Source of the DNA: Xaviernesmea rhizosphaerae
Lineage (GTDB): Bacteria; Pseudomonadota; Alphaproteobacteria; Rhizobiales; Rhizobiaceae
Assembly: GCF_001938945.1 (NCBI RefSeq)
Contig: NZ_MKIO01000047.1
Location: forward strand, 1 to 64,000
Reading direction: 5' to 3'
DNA length: 64,000 nt
Below are positions 17,142-25,416 of the stretch, one piece after another. The notes beneath the pieces were generated by a model. That model worked only from the letters and a program-made list of their open reading frames with translations, made no database searches and had not been told where the DNA came from. A program made the translations under genes and the position numbers. Every line of letters starts with the position of its first letter. Position 1 is the stretch's first letter.

Positions 17142-18276
17142 AGCAGACCTTTCTCACATATGTATTTCCAAGCGTCACAATCGAGTCTTTTGCGATCACC
17201 CCGTGCGCCTTAAGGGCTCCAGCGACGTCCTTCGCCTCCTGTGCTGCGTAAACGTCCTTCAACGTCACGGCAAACCATCCATTCGCAGCGAGATGAACAG
17301 CGAGAGGCACCGACGACCTGTGAGCAAAAGCCGTAGCCTCATTAAGGGAGCTAAAGCTCTTGACCTGGACGTAGCGCCCATCTCCTTCGCCCTCCTCGAA
17401 CTGTGCCACGCGGACCCAAGTGTAATGAAGGTAGCCAACCCTGCCTCCGCTCGATACCCGGTACCAGTCGCCGCGACCATCCAAGATATCGACCTTCGTT
17501 CCATTGCCGAACTGGCTTACGGTCTTGGCGTCTACGCTTTCCGTCGCCTTTAAAGGCGCTACTCCCTTTGGGTGCCGGACAATGCCGTCGCGGGCGATAG
17601 GTACGTTAAGCGAAGGAAGTGCCTTCACGGCTTGGCCTGGCTGGGGAGCACTAACGGCAGGTCTAGCGTCTGGAGCCTTCTCGGCAACTCTCACGGGCGT
17701 ATCCTGAGTGGTTACCCTGAACCTCCTCATTTCGCTGCCGGAAAGATAGCGGATGTCGTTGCTGTCATACGAGAGCGAGAGCTGCAGCAGGCCGGGGTCG
17801 ACTCCCATTTCGGACATGTATCCGATGATCTCGGCCGTAGTCTGCTGAACCGCGGATACGGCGTCGTCGACATGCATGCCTTGGGGGTCGCTAAAGGAGG
17901 ACTTGTGGACACCGATGGAGCCAGGCTCTGCGGAGCGTGCCGTTCCACCCAAAAAGGCGAGCGAACACGCTGAGGCGCACTCTGCCTTCCGGACCTGAAA
18001 AGTCATCAAGCCAAACGACCTGATCATGCGGCCCAGCTCAATGGCCTTCGCCACGTTGCCGCCGGGGCTGTCAAACCCGATGAAGGAAGGATGCTCCCGA
18101 ATGAGCAGATCGCGCAGCTGCGTCAGATCGTCGGAAAACTCGAATGTGCCCTCCACCATAACGAACTTGGTGCCCGCGTCTGTTTGTTGAACGGTGTACG
18201 CAAGCGTGGCCGACGCTTGACAGACGGAGATGCCGAGCCAGGCGGCTGTCATTACAAGTGAAAACTTGAGCAACAT
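17134..18276 (-). CDS. Secreted ClpP-like serine protease with SH3-like and SPOR-like domains
   Basis: The 380-aa product has a signal peptide (MLLKFSLVMTAAWLGISVCQASA), a ClpP-fold domain with Ser102 in CASACSLAF, His124 in GVHKSSF and Asp174 in SNDIRYL, and FDSPGGNV for the oxyanion hole. After a proline-rich linker (about 200-240) come a bacterial SH3-like domain (VDILDGRGDWYRVSSGGRVGYL, about 255-290) and a repeat-like end (about 300-376) resembling SPOR. SH3 and SPOR modules usually bind peptidoglycan, so the enzyme is probably attached to the cell wall. The protease domain is a close paralogue of the downstream gene, implying duplication and then different C-terminal partners. Confidence 0.75.
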   Translation of the reverse strand: MLLKFSLVMTAAWLGISVCQASATLAYTVQQTDAGTKFVMVEGTFEFSDDLTQLRDLLIREHPSFIGFDSPGGNVAKAIELGRMIRSFGLMTFQVRKAECASACSLAFLGGTARSAEPGSIGVHKSSFSDPQGMHVDDAVSAVQQTTAEIIGYMSEMGVDPGLLQLSLSYDSNDIRYLSGSEMRRFRVTTQDTPVRVAEKAPDARPAVSAPQPGQAVKALPSLNVPIARDGIVRHPKGVAPLKATESVDAKTVSQFGNGTKVDILDGRGDWYRVSSGGRVGYLHYTWVRVAQFEEGEGDGRYVQVKSFSSLNEATAFAHRSSVPLAVHLAANGWFAVTLKDVYAAQEAKDVAGALKAHGVIAKDSIVTLGNTYVRKVCCD

Positions 18277-18629
18277 GCGAAGACCCTTGGCGACGGCTTA
18301 TCAACTGCATAGCGCCCTAACGAGCAAGTGCTCCGCAAAGCTCCAGCGTTTCCAAGACCCTATGATTGCAAGCGCCAGATGCCAATCTATAAATTCCTAT
18401 AAATTTGATGCGTGTATGAAGTCCACCCCCAGTTGCAAATATCCTGTTTTTCCCGAATTTTATCTCCTGTTCACGCGAGGCAAGCGCGGGCCGCAATCGT
18501 CCGTCACGCCGGCCGAGGTGGCGGACCCCTACCGCCAGATCGCGCAGGCGTTCGGTGCATTTGCGGACTGCCGGGGCGAAGGCACAGGACAATGCGCGCA
18601 GTGACCGCGGCGAGAATGTTCAAAGGGTC
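18277..18629. other. Region upstream of protease pair, no supported gene
   Basis: This stretch is divergent between the protease operon (minus) and a doubtful plus-strand frame. It contains AT-rich sequence near 18380-18420 (TATAAATTCCTATAAATTTG) that may include the protease promoter. No coding frame is convincing. Confidence 0.35.
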
Positions 18630-18875
18630 ATGATTGGCGCGCTCGACATGATCGACAAGGCGCCATACCGAACGTTGGCGGAAGCGTCTGCGCTGATGAA
18701 GGTGGTTCAATTGCTCCTGCAGAATCTCGCGACGTCAGAAGCCATGGCCCAGCCTGAGCTTCACCGGTCCTTTCTCGAATTCGCTGTGCGCCACAAGGAC
18801 GCGGCGCTGGCGTTCATGGCCGATGCGGGGCCGCGACTGGACGCCAGGGTCTATGGCGCGCTCTCGGTCAATTGA
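18630..18875 (+). CDS. Possible 81-aa hypothetical protein
   Basis: The frame from ATG 18630 gives a regular, helical-looking protein (MIGALDMIDKAPYRTLAEAS ... SFLEFAVRHKDAALAFMADA). AAAGGG is only 2 nt before the ATG, so ATG 18648 might be used instead. No family is recognised, and it lies between decayed sequences, so it could be a remnant. Confidence 0.35.
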   Translation: MIGALDMIDKAPYRTLAEASALMKVVQLLLQNLATSEAMAQPELHRSFLEFAVRHKDAALAFMADAGPRLDARVYGALSVN

Positions 18876-18952
18876 GGTCCTGCGGCGCATCAGCTTGCGG
18901 CCGCGGCCCACCTTGGCAATAGCAGTCCTGAATGCAGGCCGCAGGAAGGACT

Positions 18953-19192
18953 TCACAAAACCTCACCTCGCACCTGAAAAAACCTGAAACTGTTCCTGTG
19001 TTTCAGACTGCCATGACTTGCCGGCCGAGCGCGCCGAAGGCCGTCAGGCGCATGACCATCGATACCAGTGCCGTTGCGCGGTGACAGCTTGAGGCCAAAC
19101 CGCTCGGCCGCCGCAGCTTCCCCGACGTCGCCGATCAGGTTGCCGTCGAGCGTGAACTCGGAGGCGGCTATTGGCGAGGACGAGGTCGGTGT
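18953..19192 (-). pseudogene. Fragment resembling the N-terminal part of a DUF6998-type (GEV...GxDxxxPDG) protein
   Basis: The minus-strand frame reads ASEFTLDGNLIGDVGEAAAA, then ERFGLKL and GIDGHAPDG, which I recall as the conserved block of a small nuclease-like family (FTLDGxLVGxIGEV ... GxDAxxPDG, normally followed by VQIKAT). Here the frame turns into unrelated residues right after PDG and stops soon after, and it has no start codon. I therefore read it as a truncated, frame-disrupted remnant. The family name is from memory and should be verified. Confidence 0.4.
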
Positions 19193-19294
19193 TCACTGGC
19201 GGTAACTGAAACTGCATTATCCATTTCCTGCCTTATAAAAATACGTCCTGTCACAAACCTTCAGGGTTCCTGGCATTTGCGCCGTAATTTTCTT

Positions 19295-19382
19295 ACGTAA
19301 AGGTAATAATCGGCGATTTGATGGAATGTTGAAACTTGCCGCTCATTATCCCACTTTACGTCGTACTTTACATCGCTATAAC
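19295..19382 (+). promoter_or_regulatory. Operator-like promoter of the three-gene module
   Basis: Two tandem 12-bp repeats, ACTTTACGTCGT (19353-19364) and ACTTTACATCGC (19365-19376), and one inverted copy, ACGTAAAGGT (19295-19304), lie before the module. A candidate promoter overlaps them: TTTACG (19355-19360), 16-nt spacer, TATAAC (19377-19382), 29 nt before the first ATG. Binding there would block RNA polymerase, so autoregulation by the HTH protein encoded at 20206 is plausible. Confidence 0.5.
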
Positions 19383-19411
19383 ATGGGCCATCAGCGAAGA
19401 GGCAGCGCGAT

Positions 19412-20206
19412 ATGAGCAAAACATTCGATCCGCTACAGGGTGATTTCATTGATCATATTCCGTTGAAGTCCGCGCCCCTGGTCAGGGTGATCGCCCAGGT
19501 TCGGTTTCCCGACGTCACGGTCAATCCTGATCGGATATTTGTCTCAGGTTTTCAGAAGGCTATAAGGAAGCGCTATCCGAGGTTCGTCGAAGAGGGCACG
19601 CAGAATATAGTCTTAGGCCCGACTGGCGTGTCGATGTCACCGTCCGTCGTATATCGTTTTCTCGATGCGGCTAACGTCTGGCGTGTCTCTCTAACCCCCA
19701 ACTTCATGTCGCTCGAAACGAAAAAGTACGAATCTGGAAACGACTTTGCCGATCGGTACCGGGAGCTTCTCGGCCATCTAGCCGAGACCGTGGCTCCGAG
19801 CCATGTCGCCCGGATCGGCATTCGGTACGTTGATCAAGTTCAGGTCACAGGCGGACTGAACGTGGATGACTTGCTGGAACGGCATATGTCGGAAGTCTCG
19901 GGACGTTTGCCGAATGTGCGCCACATGGTGTCGGAACTAGAGGCGAGATCGAAAGAGGGGATGGTCTTGGCAAGATGGGGACATCTGCCTGAACAAGGGA
20001 CCCATGATCCCGAGATCATGCCTCCCGTCGAAAATGCTTCCTGGTTCCTCGATGTCGATTCCTACATTGGTTACGAATCGGAACTTCTGGAATACGATAC
20101 GAATAAAGTGGCAGGCATCACTCACGAGCTGGCCAATCGAGCCTATAATTTCTTTCGCTGGTGTGTGAATGATCACTTCCTCGCGAAATTCGGAAAGGAT
20201 GCCTGA
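19412..20206 (+). CDS. TIGR04255 family protein
   Basis: The 264-aa product matches the pattern of the sporadically distributed TIGR04255 family: an N-terminal APLVRVIAQVRFP motif, FQKAIRKRYPRF, WRVSLTPNFMSLETKKY, the block ARIGIRYVDQV, and a C-terminal helix ending HELANRAYNFFRWCV. The biochemical function of the family is unknown. AGAGG lies 9 nt before the ATG. Its TGA shares one base with the ATG of the HTH gene, so the two are translationally coupled. It is the first gene of a compact three-gene unit inside the mobile element. Confidence 0.85.
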   Translation: MSKTFDPLQGDFIDHIPLKSAPLVRVIAQVRFPDVTVNPDRIFVSGFQKAIRKRYPRFVEEGTQNIVLGPTGVSMSPSVVYRFLDAANVWRVSLTPNFMSLETKKYESGNDFADRYRELLGHLAETVAPSHVARIGIRYVDQVQVTGGLNVDDLLERHMSEVSGRLPNVRHMVSELEARSKEGMVLARWGHLPEQGTHDPEIMPPVENASWFLDVDSYIGYESELLEYDTNKVAGITHELANRAYNFFRWCVNDHFLAKFGKDA

Positions 20207-20898
20207 TGTCAGCCTTGAGAAGCAAACCTTTAGGATGGGGCAGAGGCTCCTCGTCACACGGGGGTTCCTTCAACCTGATCATCATGGACGATCAATCTCT
20301 AGGAAATCTCGCGGTCATCGCACAGCGCGCGACTTCCAGCTCTTCGACGATCGTCGCGCTGCCGACCGCTGGAACGCCGCTCCTTAGCGGCACTGCCTCT
20401 CGCGCGAATGTGCTCACCGTCGCCGACGACCAGAAGAACGTCCCGATGTACCTCGCCACCATCAAGAGGATCACGGGATTCTCTTGGGAGAGGATCGGCA
20501 CGTTGCTCGGCTGTACGCGTCAGACCGTCTATAACTGGACGCAAGGCGAACCGGTCAAGCTGGAGAACGCCCGTGACGTCGCGCAACTTCACGAGACGCT
20601 CGCCTACATCGATCGAGGAAGCCAGGCCGAGACCGTTTCGGTTCTCGAAGGTGAAGTCGCGGGTCGTTCGGTCATTTCCATGATTGTGGCAAGAGAGTTT
20701 TCGGTCGCCAGGAGACTTGCGGGCAAGGGACGTGGAAGGCCGACGGCCACATGGACACAGATGCAGCCGCAGAAGCCGAGCGGACGCCAGGATCACTGGA
20801 CAGACCGTATCGCCGCCGTAGATGACGAGGATGTTGACCGTAGCGCTGGTTTCGTTCCCAATAAGGTAATCAAGAGAACGAAACTCAAGACCAGATAG
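20206..20898 (+). CDS. HTH DNA-binding protein of the TIGR04255 module
   Basis: The 230-aa product has a helix-turn-helix of XRE type at about residues 85-118 (ITGFSWERIGTLLGCTRQTVYNWTQG). The first 80 residues are Ser/Thr/Gly-rich and probably disordered, and the C-terminus is rich in Lys/Arg (KVIKRTKLKTR). It starts in the stop codon of the upstream gene. It could be the module's repressor acting on the repeats at 19353-19376. A start further downstream, for example MDDQSLGNL at 20284, is possible, but the stop/start overlap favours 20206. Confidence 0.8.
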   Translation: MSALRSKPLGWGRGSSSHGGSFNLIIMDDQSLGNLAVIAQRATSSSSTIVALPTAGTPLLSGTASRANVLTVADDQKNVPMYLATIKRITGFSWERIGTLLGCTRQTVYNWTQGEPVKLENARDVAQLHETLAYIDRGSQAETVSVLEGEVAGRSVISMIVAREFSVARRLAGKGRGRPTATWTQMQPQKPSGRQDHWTDRIAAVDDEDVDRSAGFVPNKVIKRTKLKTR

Positions 20899-20906
20899 AC
20901 GGGCAT

Positions 20907-21752
20907 ATGGCAGACTCTGATGGCGCGGCGGATGTTCTGACCGATGAGGAATACAAGGCTCTGGGGCGCTGGCGTCAAGGTGACTTCACGCTCCAGAGAA
21001 ACCATATTCCGTTGATCTTCGAGACCGACGACGAAGGCCTCGACGTCGGCACTATCGAGACCTGCGGTTGGATCGTGATCACACAGACCTGCGATATCGT
21101 GAATTATGGCAAACGCAAGGAATACGTATCGATCTGCCCGATCGTCGTCGTGCCTCCTGATGTCCTGAAGGAGGTACATGCAGGTGTGACGCCTGCCTAC
21201 GGCAAGCTCGATCTAGCCGTGGCAGATGACCATGTGGTCGACTTTGGCATGACCGCGACGGTGCATAAGCGCGCCCTGCTGTTGCTGGAGCGACGCGACG
21301 GATTCTCAGATGATGCGGCGAGGAGTGTTTTTCAGCAATCGCTCGAACGACGTTACGGCCGTTTCGCATTCCCGGACTGGCTCAGCAACGGTCCGCTTAG
21401 ACAGCTGAGAAAGCGGGCACGCGAGGCACACAAGTCAAGCGGGGCAAACGGCAACATCTACAAGGCGATCGACGAGTTCCGTGTTCGCGGAAATCCTGAT
21501 CTGGAAAGCAAGGGCTCGGTTATCGGATTTCTCGCTGTCGTGAACCGCGACAAAGAAAGGGAGACCACGCGTCAGGCTATCCGCAAAGAACTCGATACCC
21601 AAGCTGGGAAGTGGGACTGGCCGGAAGACTTTATCAAAGAGGACGAGTTCATCGTTGTCGGGACGCTCGACGAGTTCTCGGGCCGCGATATTAAAGAGAG
21701 CTACAGCGTCGATCTGGACTTCATCTCGATGAGGCCAGACGAGCGAAGCTGA
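20907..21752 (+). CDS. Hypothetical protein with QTCDIV motif, third gene of the TIGR04255 module
   Basis: The 281-aa soluble product begins 8 nt after the HTH gene. Its clearest feature is GWIVITQTCDIVNYGKRKEYVSICPIVVV (about 54-82, motif QTCDIV), with a Cys and Asp in a hydrophobic strand context that looks like a conserved active or binding site. A charged helical part follows (about 135-220). I recall similar QTCD proteins as uncharacterised neighbours of TIGR04255 genes but cannot assign a fold or activity. No signal peptide or membrane segment. Its position makes it a candidate effector or sensor of the module. Confidence 0.75.
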   Translation: MADSDGAADVLTDEEYKALGRWRQGDFTLQRNHIPLIFETDDEGLDVGTIETCGWIVITQTCDIVNYGKRKEYVSICPIVVVPPDVLKEVHAGVTPAYGKLDLAVADDHVVDFGMTATVHKRALLLLERRDGFSDDAARSVFQQSLERRYGRFAFPDWLSNGPLRQLRKRAREAHKSSGANGNIYKAIDEFRVRGNPDLESKGSVIGFLAVVNRDKERETTRQAIRKELDTQAGKWDWPEDFIKEDEFIVVGTLDEFSGRDIKESYSVDLDFISMRPDERS

Positions 21753-21758
21753 GAGCCG

Positions 21759-21878
21759 TTAGGCCTGACGGCATTCTCTATGTCTGGCAGCCATCATCCT
21801 CGCCCGCCCAAGCGTCGCCGCTATCTTGGCGTTCAGGGCAGCGGGCCAGTAGGGAAGTTTTTCATACCGACCGGTCAT
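21759..21878 (-). CDS. Possible 39-aa small protein
   Basis: This frame, MTGRYEKLPYWPAALNAKIA onward, has GGAG about 8 nt before its ATG and starts inside the stop codon of another small frame (ATGA overlap). The LPxWPAAxN phrase is familiar from short phage or AlpA-like proteins. It is short, so support is limited. Confidence 0.4.
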   Translation of the reverse strand: MTGRYEKLPYWPAALNAKIAATLGRARMMAARHRECRQA

Positions 21879-21961
21879 CTTAAGCTCTCCATTTTCGAGA
21901 GTGGGCTATCATCGCCCCGCTTTTTGCATGCACGACAAAAGTAGGCCGTCCGCGTCTTCAT
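21875..21961 (-). CDS. Possible 28-aa Cys-containing peptide
   Basis: The frame MKTRTAYFCRACKKRGDDSP and eight more residues has a CxxC pair like a zinc ribbon and overlaps the next small gene by ATGA. There is no clear SD, so this is a weak call based on coupling alone. Confidence 0.25.
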   Translation of the reverse strand: MKTRTAYFCRACKKRGDDSPLSKMESLR

Positions 21962-22049
21962 CGGGATCGGAATGTGTGGAGCGAGATACAGTATCTGGCG
22001 GCAATGGGGAGCTGGTCGGCGCAATTGCCCCGAGCGCGCGGAAGAATGA

Positions 22050-22685
22050 TCAGCCTTCCGCCGGGAAAAGCCCCAGCCCGTCATCCGGCAGCGGCCGCTG
22101 AAGCGCCTTTGCCTCGGACCAGTCTGCCCGCATCCAGACATCGACCTCCTCTGCCGTGGTAAGAATGACCGGCATGGCTTTAGGGTGGATTGGCTTGACC
22201 ACCGCATTCGGTTCTGTCGTCAGAAAGCCGAAGAGCTGATGCTCTCCTTCGCGTGGATTCTTCATGGATCCGCGCGTCCCTTTCCAATCCGTCCAGATGC
22301 CGGCGAAGAAGGCGAGGGGCTTGTCATCGTTGATCGCGAACCAACGCTTGCGCTTCTTCGGCTTGGTGTCTTCCCATTCGCAAAAACTCGTCCAGGGCAC
22401 GACGCAACGGTTCTCCGGCCCGAGCCAGCGGCGCCAGTGCGGCGATGTGACGTTGCGGATGTTGGTGACGCCTGTGTCCGGTTTATCGCCCAGGATCGAC
22501 GGCGGCGTGGGCATGCCCCATGTCAGTCGATCCCAAGCCTCGCCGTCCTGTGTACGTCGCAGGACCGGCGCCGGGCGATCGGGGTAGATATCGATCGACG
22601 GCTCAAGGTTGCCGAGACGATCGAGGGCCTGGCGGAAGGCCCGCAAAGCCTCCTGATTGGTGCTCACATTGTACAGATTGCACAT
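22050..22685 (-). CDS. SOS response-associated peptidase, SRAP domain (YedK/HMCES-like)
   Basis: The 211-aa product starts MCNLYN, so after Met removal Cys2 is the N-terminal catalytic residue that cross-links to abasic sites in single-stranded DNA. The family Glu is in WTSFCEWED and the family His in IHPKAMPVIL. GGGAGG lies 5 nt before ATG 22685; the longer frame to 22868 lacks the family start. SRAP proteins protect abasic sites and are often found in phages, islands and near defence genes. Here it lies next to the TIGR04255 module and divergent from the tail-spike gene. Confidence 0.9.
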   Translation of the reverse strand: MCNLYNVSTNQEALRAFRQALDRLGNLEPSIDIYPDRPAPVLRRTQDGEAWDRLTWGMPTPPSILGDKPDTGVTNIRNVTSPHWRRWLGPENRCVVPWTSFCEWEDTKPKKRKRWFAINDDKPLAFFAGIWTDWKGTRGSMKNPREGEHQLFGFLTTEPNAVVKPIHPKAMPVILTTAEEVDVWMRADWSEAKALQRPLPDDGLGLFPAEG

Positions 22686-23002
22686 TCCGCCCTCCCAGCG
22701 CTTCCCATGCTTTTGCAGGGTGTCATAGGTGTCGGCGTCTATCGAGCGGCGAATTTTCTCACAGCTGGATGCTCTCCAGACGGTCGCTTGCCGCGCCCGC
22801 GGGCCGGTGTGGTTCAGTTTGATCTGCCTCCGGCGGCCGTCTTGCTCGAAGGCGAGGGGCGGGCACATCCCAGAATTTAAGGCGCTTCGAGCTGGCTATA
22901 CCATGCGTTATCGCTAATACCAGCTTGGCGGTCACGCTGCGTGCATTGTTCAAAAGATCCTGCGAATGTCCCCTCGCAACGAAACGAGGAGCGGTAGGAA
23001 CG

Positions 23003-24805
23003 ATGGCAGCCTTAGATCGCGATTTAAAGATTTCCGAGTATAATCCGACGACTCCTACGAGCACGTTTCGTGCCGAATTTCTCATATTCAATAATAGCGA
23101 TTTGTCGGTTTTTCATAATGGGGTCGAACGATCGGACTTCACCGTCACCGCAACCTATACGGAAGGTGTTGCGAGCGATGCGAAAGTGGTCTTTCGAGAA
23201 GGTCTAACAGGAAGCGTGAAGCTTATTCGAAATCCGAACGATCGGCATCGGGAGGCCACGAGAGTGGGTGTCTCTCCTGGCGGGATTTCAGACGGGCCCG
23301 ATCAATCCGATGCAGTTTCCGCGTCGCAGGCCGCAGTAAGCGCAGATCAGTATCCTTTTATCGTCATTCCTGACGGGCTTGTCTCGGATTACAATATTGC
23401 GAACCAGACAGGGACGGACAATTCGCAAGCGATACTATCGGCAATGTCATCAGGAAAGCCGGTTTATATCCCGGCGGGGCAATATCTTGTTGCCAATAGC
23501 CTTATTGATCGCGCGTTGGAAAACGGGCTCTTTTGCGGGCCGGGTCGGATATTTTCCGCGTGGTTGTCCGGGAGAAAAGAAGAACAAGGTAAAATGCACG
23601 CCGCTGGAATTTGCACGCCGATGCGAGGCGAAGTCGGTGGCGGCGGCATCCTGTTGGGAGGAGAGGGGAAAAATAACAATGGCATAGTTATGTGGTCTTC
23701 ATCGCCGTCAGGCTGGGCCGCTCGTCCCAAAACAGCCGGCTACACCGAACTTAACTTGTATCCCAATCTGCCAATAGGCACAGGAACCGGGCAGGCCGGC
23801 ACGCCAAATGTGGTTTTCACCTATGGCTCATTTGACGGTTATAGCGATTATGTCGCAGTCGGAGATTTCATCGGGTTCGGCCTGGATAGATACCTTATTG
23901 CCAGCATCCGAAGTGATGGGTTTTCCCTCAGTACGACATCCGGTGGCGCCGTTAATTTCCCTGCGAATACAGAGAGAACTTGGCGCTACACCTATGATAT
24001 TCGTCGTGGCGCCTGCAATATTCGCGGCAACAGCATCATCTTCATCGACGGTGATTTCTTCTTCAGCTTCTTTTATGATACCCGATCGAACAAGCTAAAA
24101 ATTGGGAACACATGGTATTCTGTGACTCAGATTATCGATCCGCGCCAATTGAAGATCGATACGAACCTCGGGAATCAGGATAACATCGCATTTATCCAGA
24201 AAACTCACATCGAATTTGCGTCCGGATTGCGCACTCAGTCATTGATGGGCAGTCGGGAGGAAAATGCCTTCATCGGTGTCACGGATAAGGGCGAGATGAA
24301 AATTGACCTTCAAGGTTTTGTTAACGGCGCAGTCCCTCGCGAGATGCCGCTGATCATTGGTGGGGCGCTCAGCTACGATGCCAATGGCCTCTATGAGCAC
24401 CTGACTTTGACTGCTGACGGAAAGCTTGGCGTAGGAGAGCCGCGAGATGTTGTCCGTGCATCGCCTGCGAGAACGAATAGTTTTGTTGTGAGCTCCGCAG
24501 CGCAAGGCGGCACAAAGGTAAGGGTCGTTTCCGACAGAAAGCGGGCGAGCTTTAACGGCGATATCCGGCTGGTCGACACCTACTTTGAGAACGACTATGG
24601 CGGCGCAAAGATTCAATCTCGCACGGCTGTCGGTACGTCTTCCCTGGCATTAAATCCAGAAGGCGGTAACGTCCTCTTGGGCGGGCCGGTGGTTCTGAAT
24701 GGCGTGGGTTCGTATGCTGACGACGCTGCCGCTGCTAGCGCAGGGGTGCCGAGCAAGGGCTTATATCGTCGGTCCTCAGACGGTGTCTTAATGATGCGCG
24801 CTTAG
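23003..24805 (+). CDS. Phage tail-spike-like protein with beta-helix domain
   Basis: The 600-aa product has an N-terminal segment (about 1-85, LKISEYNPTTPTSTFRAEF to NPNDRHREATRV) resembling particle-binding domains of T7-like tail fibres, then a pectate-lyase-type entry (NQTGTDNSQAI, GKPVYIPAGQYLV) and a long Gly/Asn-rich beta-helix region. The end (SKGLYRRSSDGVLMMRA) resembles tail-fibre C-termini. Such proteins bind or degrade host surface polysaccharide. ATG 23003 has AGGA 3 nt upstream and GAGGAG further back. The codon use and GC are lower than in the chromosomal flanks. Confidence 0.75.
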   Translation: MAALDRDLKISEYNPTTPTSTFRAEFLIFNNSDLSVFHNGVERSDFTVTATYTEGVASDAKVVFREGLTGSVKLIRNPNDRHREATRVGVSPGGISDGPDQSDAVSASQAAVSADQYPFIVIPDGLVSDYNIANQTGTDNSQAILSAMSSGKPVYIPAGQYLVANSLIDRALENGLFCGPGRIFSAWLSGRKEEQGKMHAAGICTPMRGEVGGGGILLGGEGKNNNGIVMWSSSPSGWAARPKTAGYTELNLYPNLPIGTGTGQAGTPNVVFTYGSFDGYSDYVAVGDFIGFGLDRYLIASIRSDGFSLSTTSGGAVNFPANTERTWRYTYDIRRGACNIRGNSIIFIDGDFFFSFFYDTRSNKLKIGNTWYSVTQIIDPRQLKIDTNLGNQDNIAFIQKTHIEFASGLRTQSLMGSREENAFIGVTDKGEMKIDLQGFVNGAVPREMPLIIGGALSYDANGLYEHLTLTADGKLGVGEPRDVVRASPARTNSFVVSSAAQGGTKVRVVSDRKRASFNGDIRLVDTYFENDYGGAKIQSRTAVGTSSLALNPEGGNVLLGGPVVLNGVGSYADDAAAASAGVPSKGLYRRSSDGVLMMRA

Positions 24806-24839
24806 CCTTTTGCATAAGGGGCTATTCTTGACTGTTGGA

Positions 24840-24877
24840 CGCCTTGCCGGGATCCGCGGCTTGATCCTGGCAAGGCG
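24840..24877. terminator. Hairpin between convergent tail-spike and minus-strand operon
   Basis: A 15-bp stem (24840-24854 with 24863-24877, one G-T pair) with an 8-nt loop lies between the stop of the tail-spike gene and the stop of the minus-strand gene at 24885. It likely serves both directions. Confidence 0.6.
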
Positions 24878-24884
24878 TAATCAT

Positions 24885-25217
24885 TCAGACCTTTACGTCT
24901 TTCCAGACCGGACGCCGAACCGTATCGACCCGCACCAGCTCTCGGATCTCAAGCCCCGGCCATTCGTTCGGCCATGGAAGCCAGATTTCCGCCTGCACGA
25001 ATTCAGCAGAGGAGCACTTCTGGCACCGGAAGCGCGGCGCCAAATCAAGTACGGGGATGTTGTCGAAGACCGCGATGAGGTCGAGTGGTCGGTAGTGGCG
25101 CCGTGTCCTGCACCCGTGGCACCGCACCCGGATCAACGCGCCGAACTCGTTCGCTGTCGACAACCGCGGCGCCTTTGCCAGAATGCCAGGGTGACGCGAT
25201 TTGCGGCCTTCAGGCAT
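24885..25217 (-). CDS. Hypothetical protein with two CxxC-type zinc motifs
   Basis: The 110-aa product contains CHGC and CQKC, spaced about 30 residues apart, a likely zinc ribbon (VRCHGCRTRRHYRPLDL ... RFRCQKCSS). I recall this type as a small uncharacterised protein common in rhizobial prophages. Its ATG lies 8 nt inside the end of the preceding gene, so it is translationally coupled. Confidence 0.65.
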   Translation of the reverse strand: MPEGRKSRHPGILAKAPRLSTANEFGALIRVRCHGCRTRRHYRPLDLIAVFDNIPVLDLAPRFRCQKCSSAEFVQAEIWLPWPNEWPGLEIRELVRVDTVRRPVWKDVKV

Positions 25218-25416
25218 TGTCCTGCCGGTCGAAGCGTGGACGCCAGCCACGGGTGAAGCCGCTGCTTGCCGCCGCCTCAGTCAACGCCAGTTGCAGCCGG
25301 AGATGCTGGCAGTCATTGAGGAGCGCGAAGATTGCGGTCCGAGCGTCCCCGCCATGCCAAGCCAAAACGTCTTCAATCACATCAGGCTCAATTTTCGGCA
25401 GTGAAAGCGGCTTCAT
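25210..25416 (-). CDS. 68-aa hypothetical protein, phage-type
   Basis: The product begins MKPLSLPKIEPDVIEDVLAW and is mostly helical. GGAG lies 7 nt before ATG 25416. It overlaps the following zinc-motif gene by 8 nt. No function is recognised. Confidence 0.6.
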   Translation of the reverse strand: MKPLSLPKIEPDVIEDVLAWHGGDARTAIFALLNDCQHLRLQLALTEAAASSGFTRGWRPRFDRQDNA

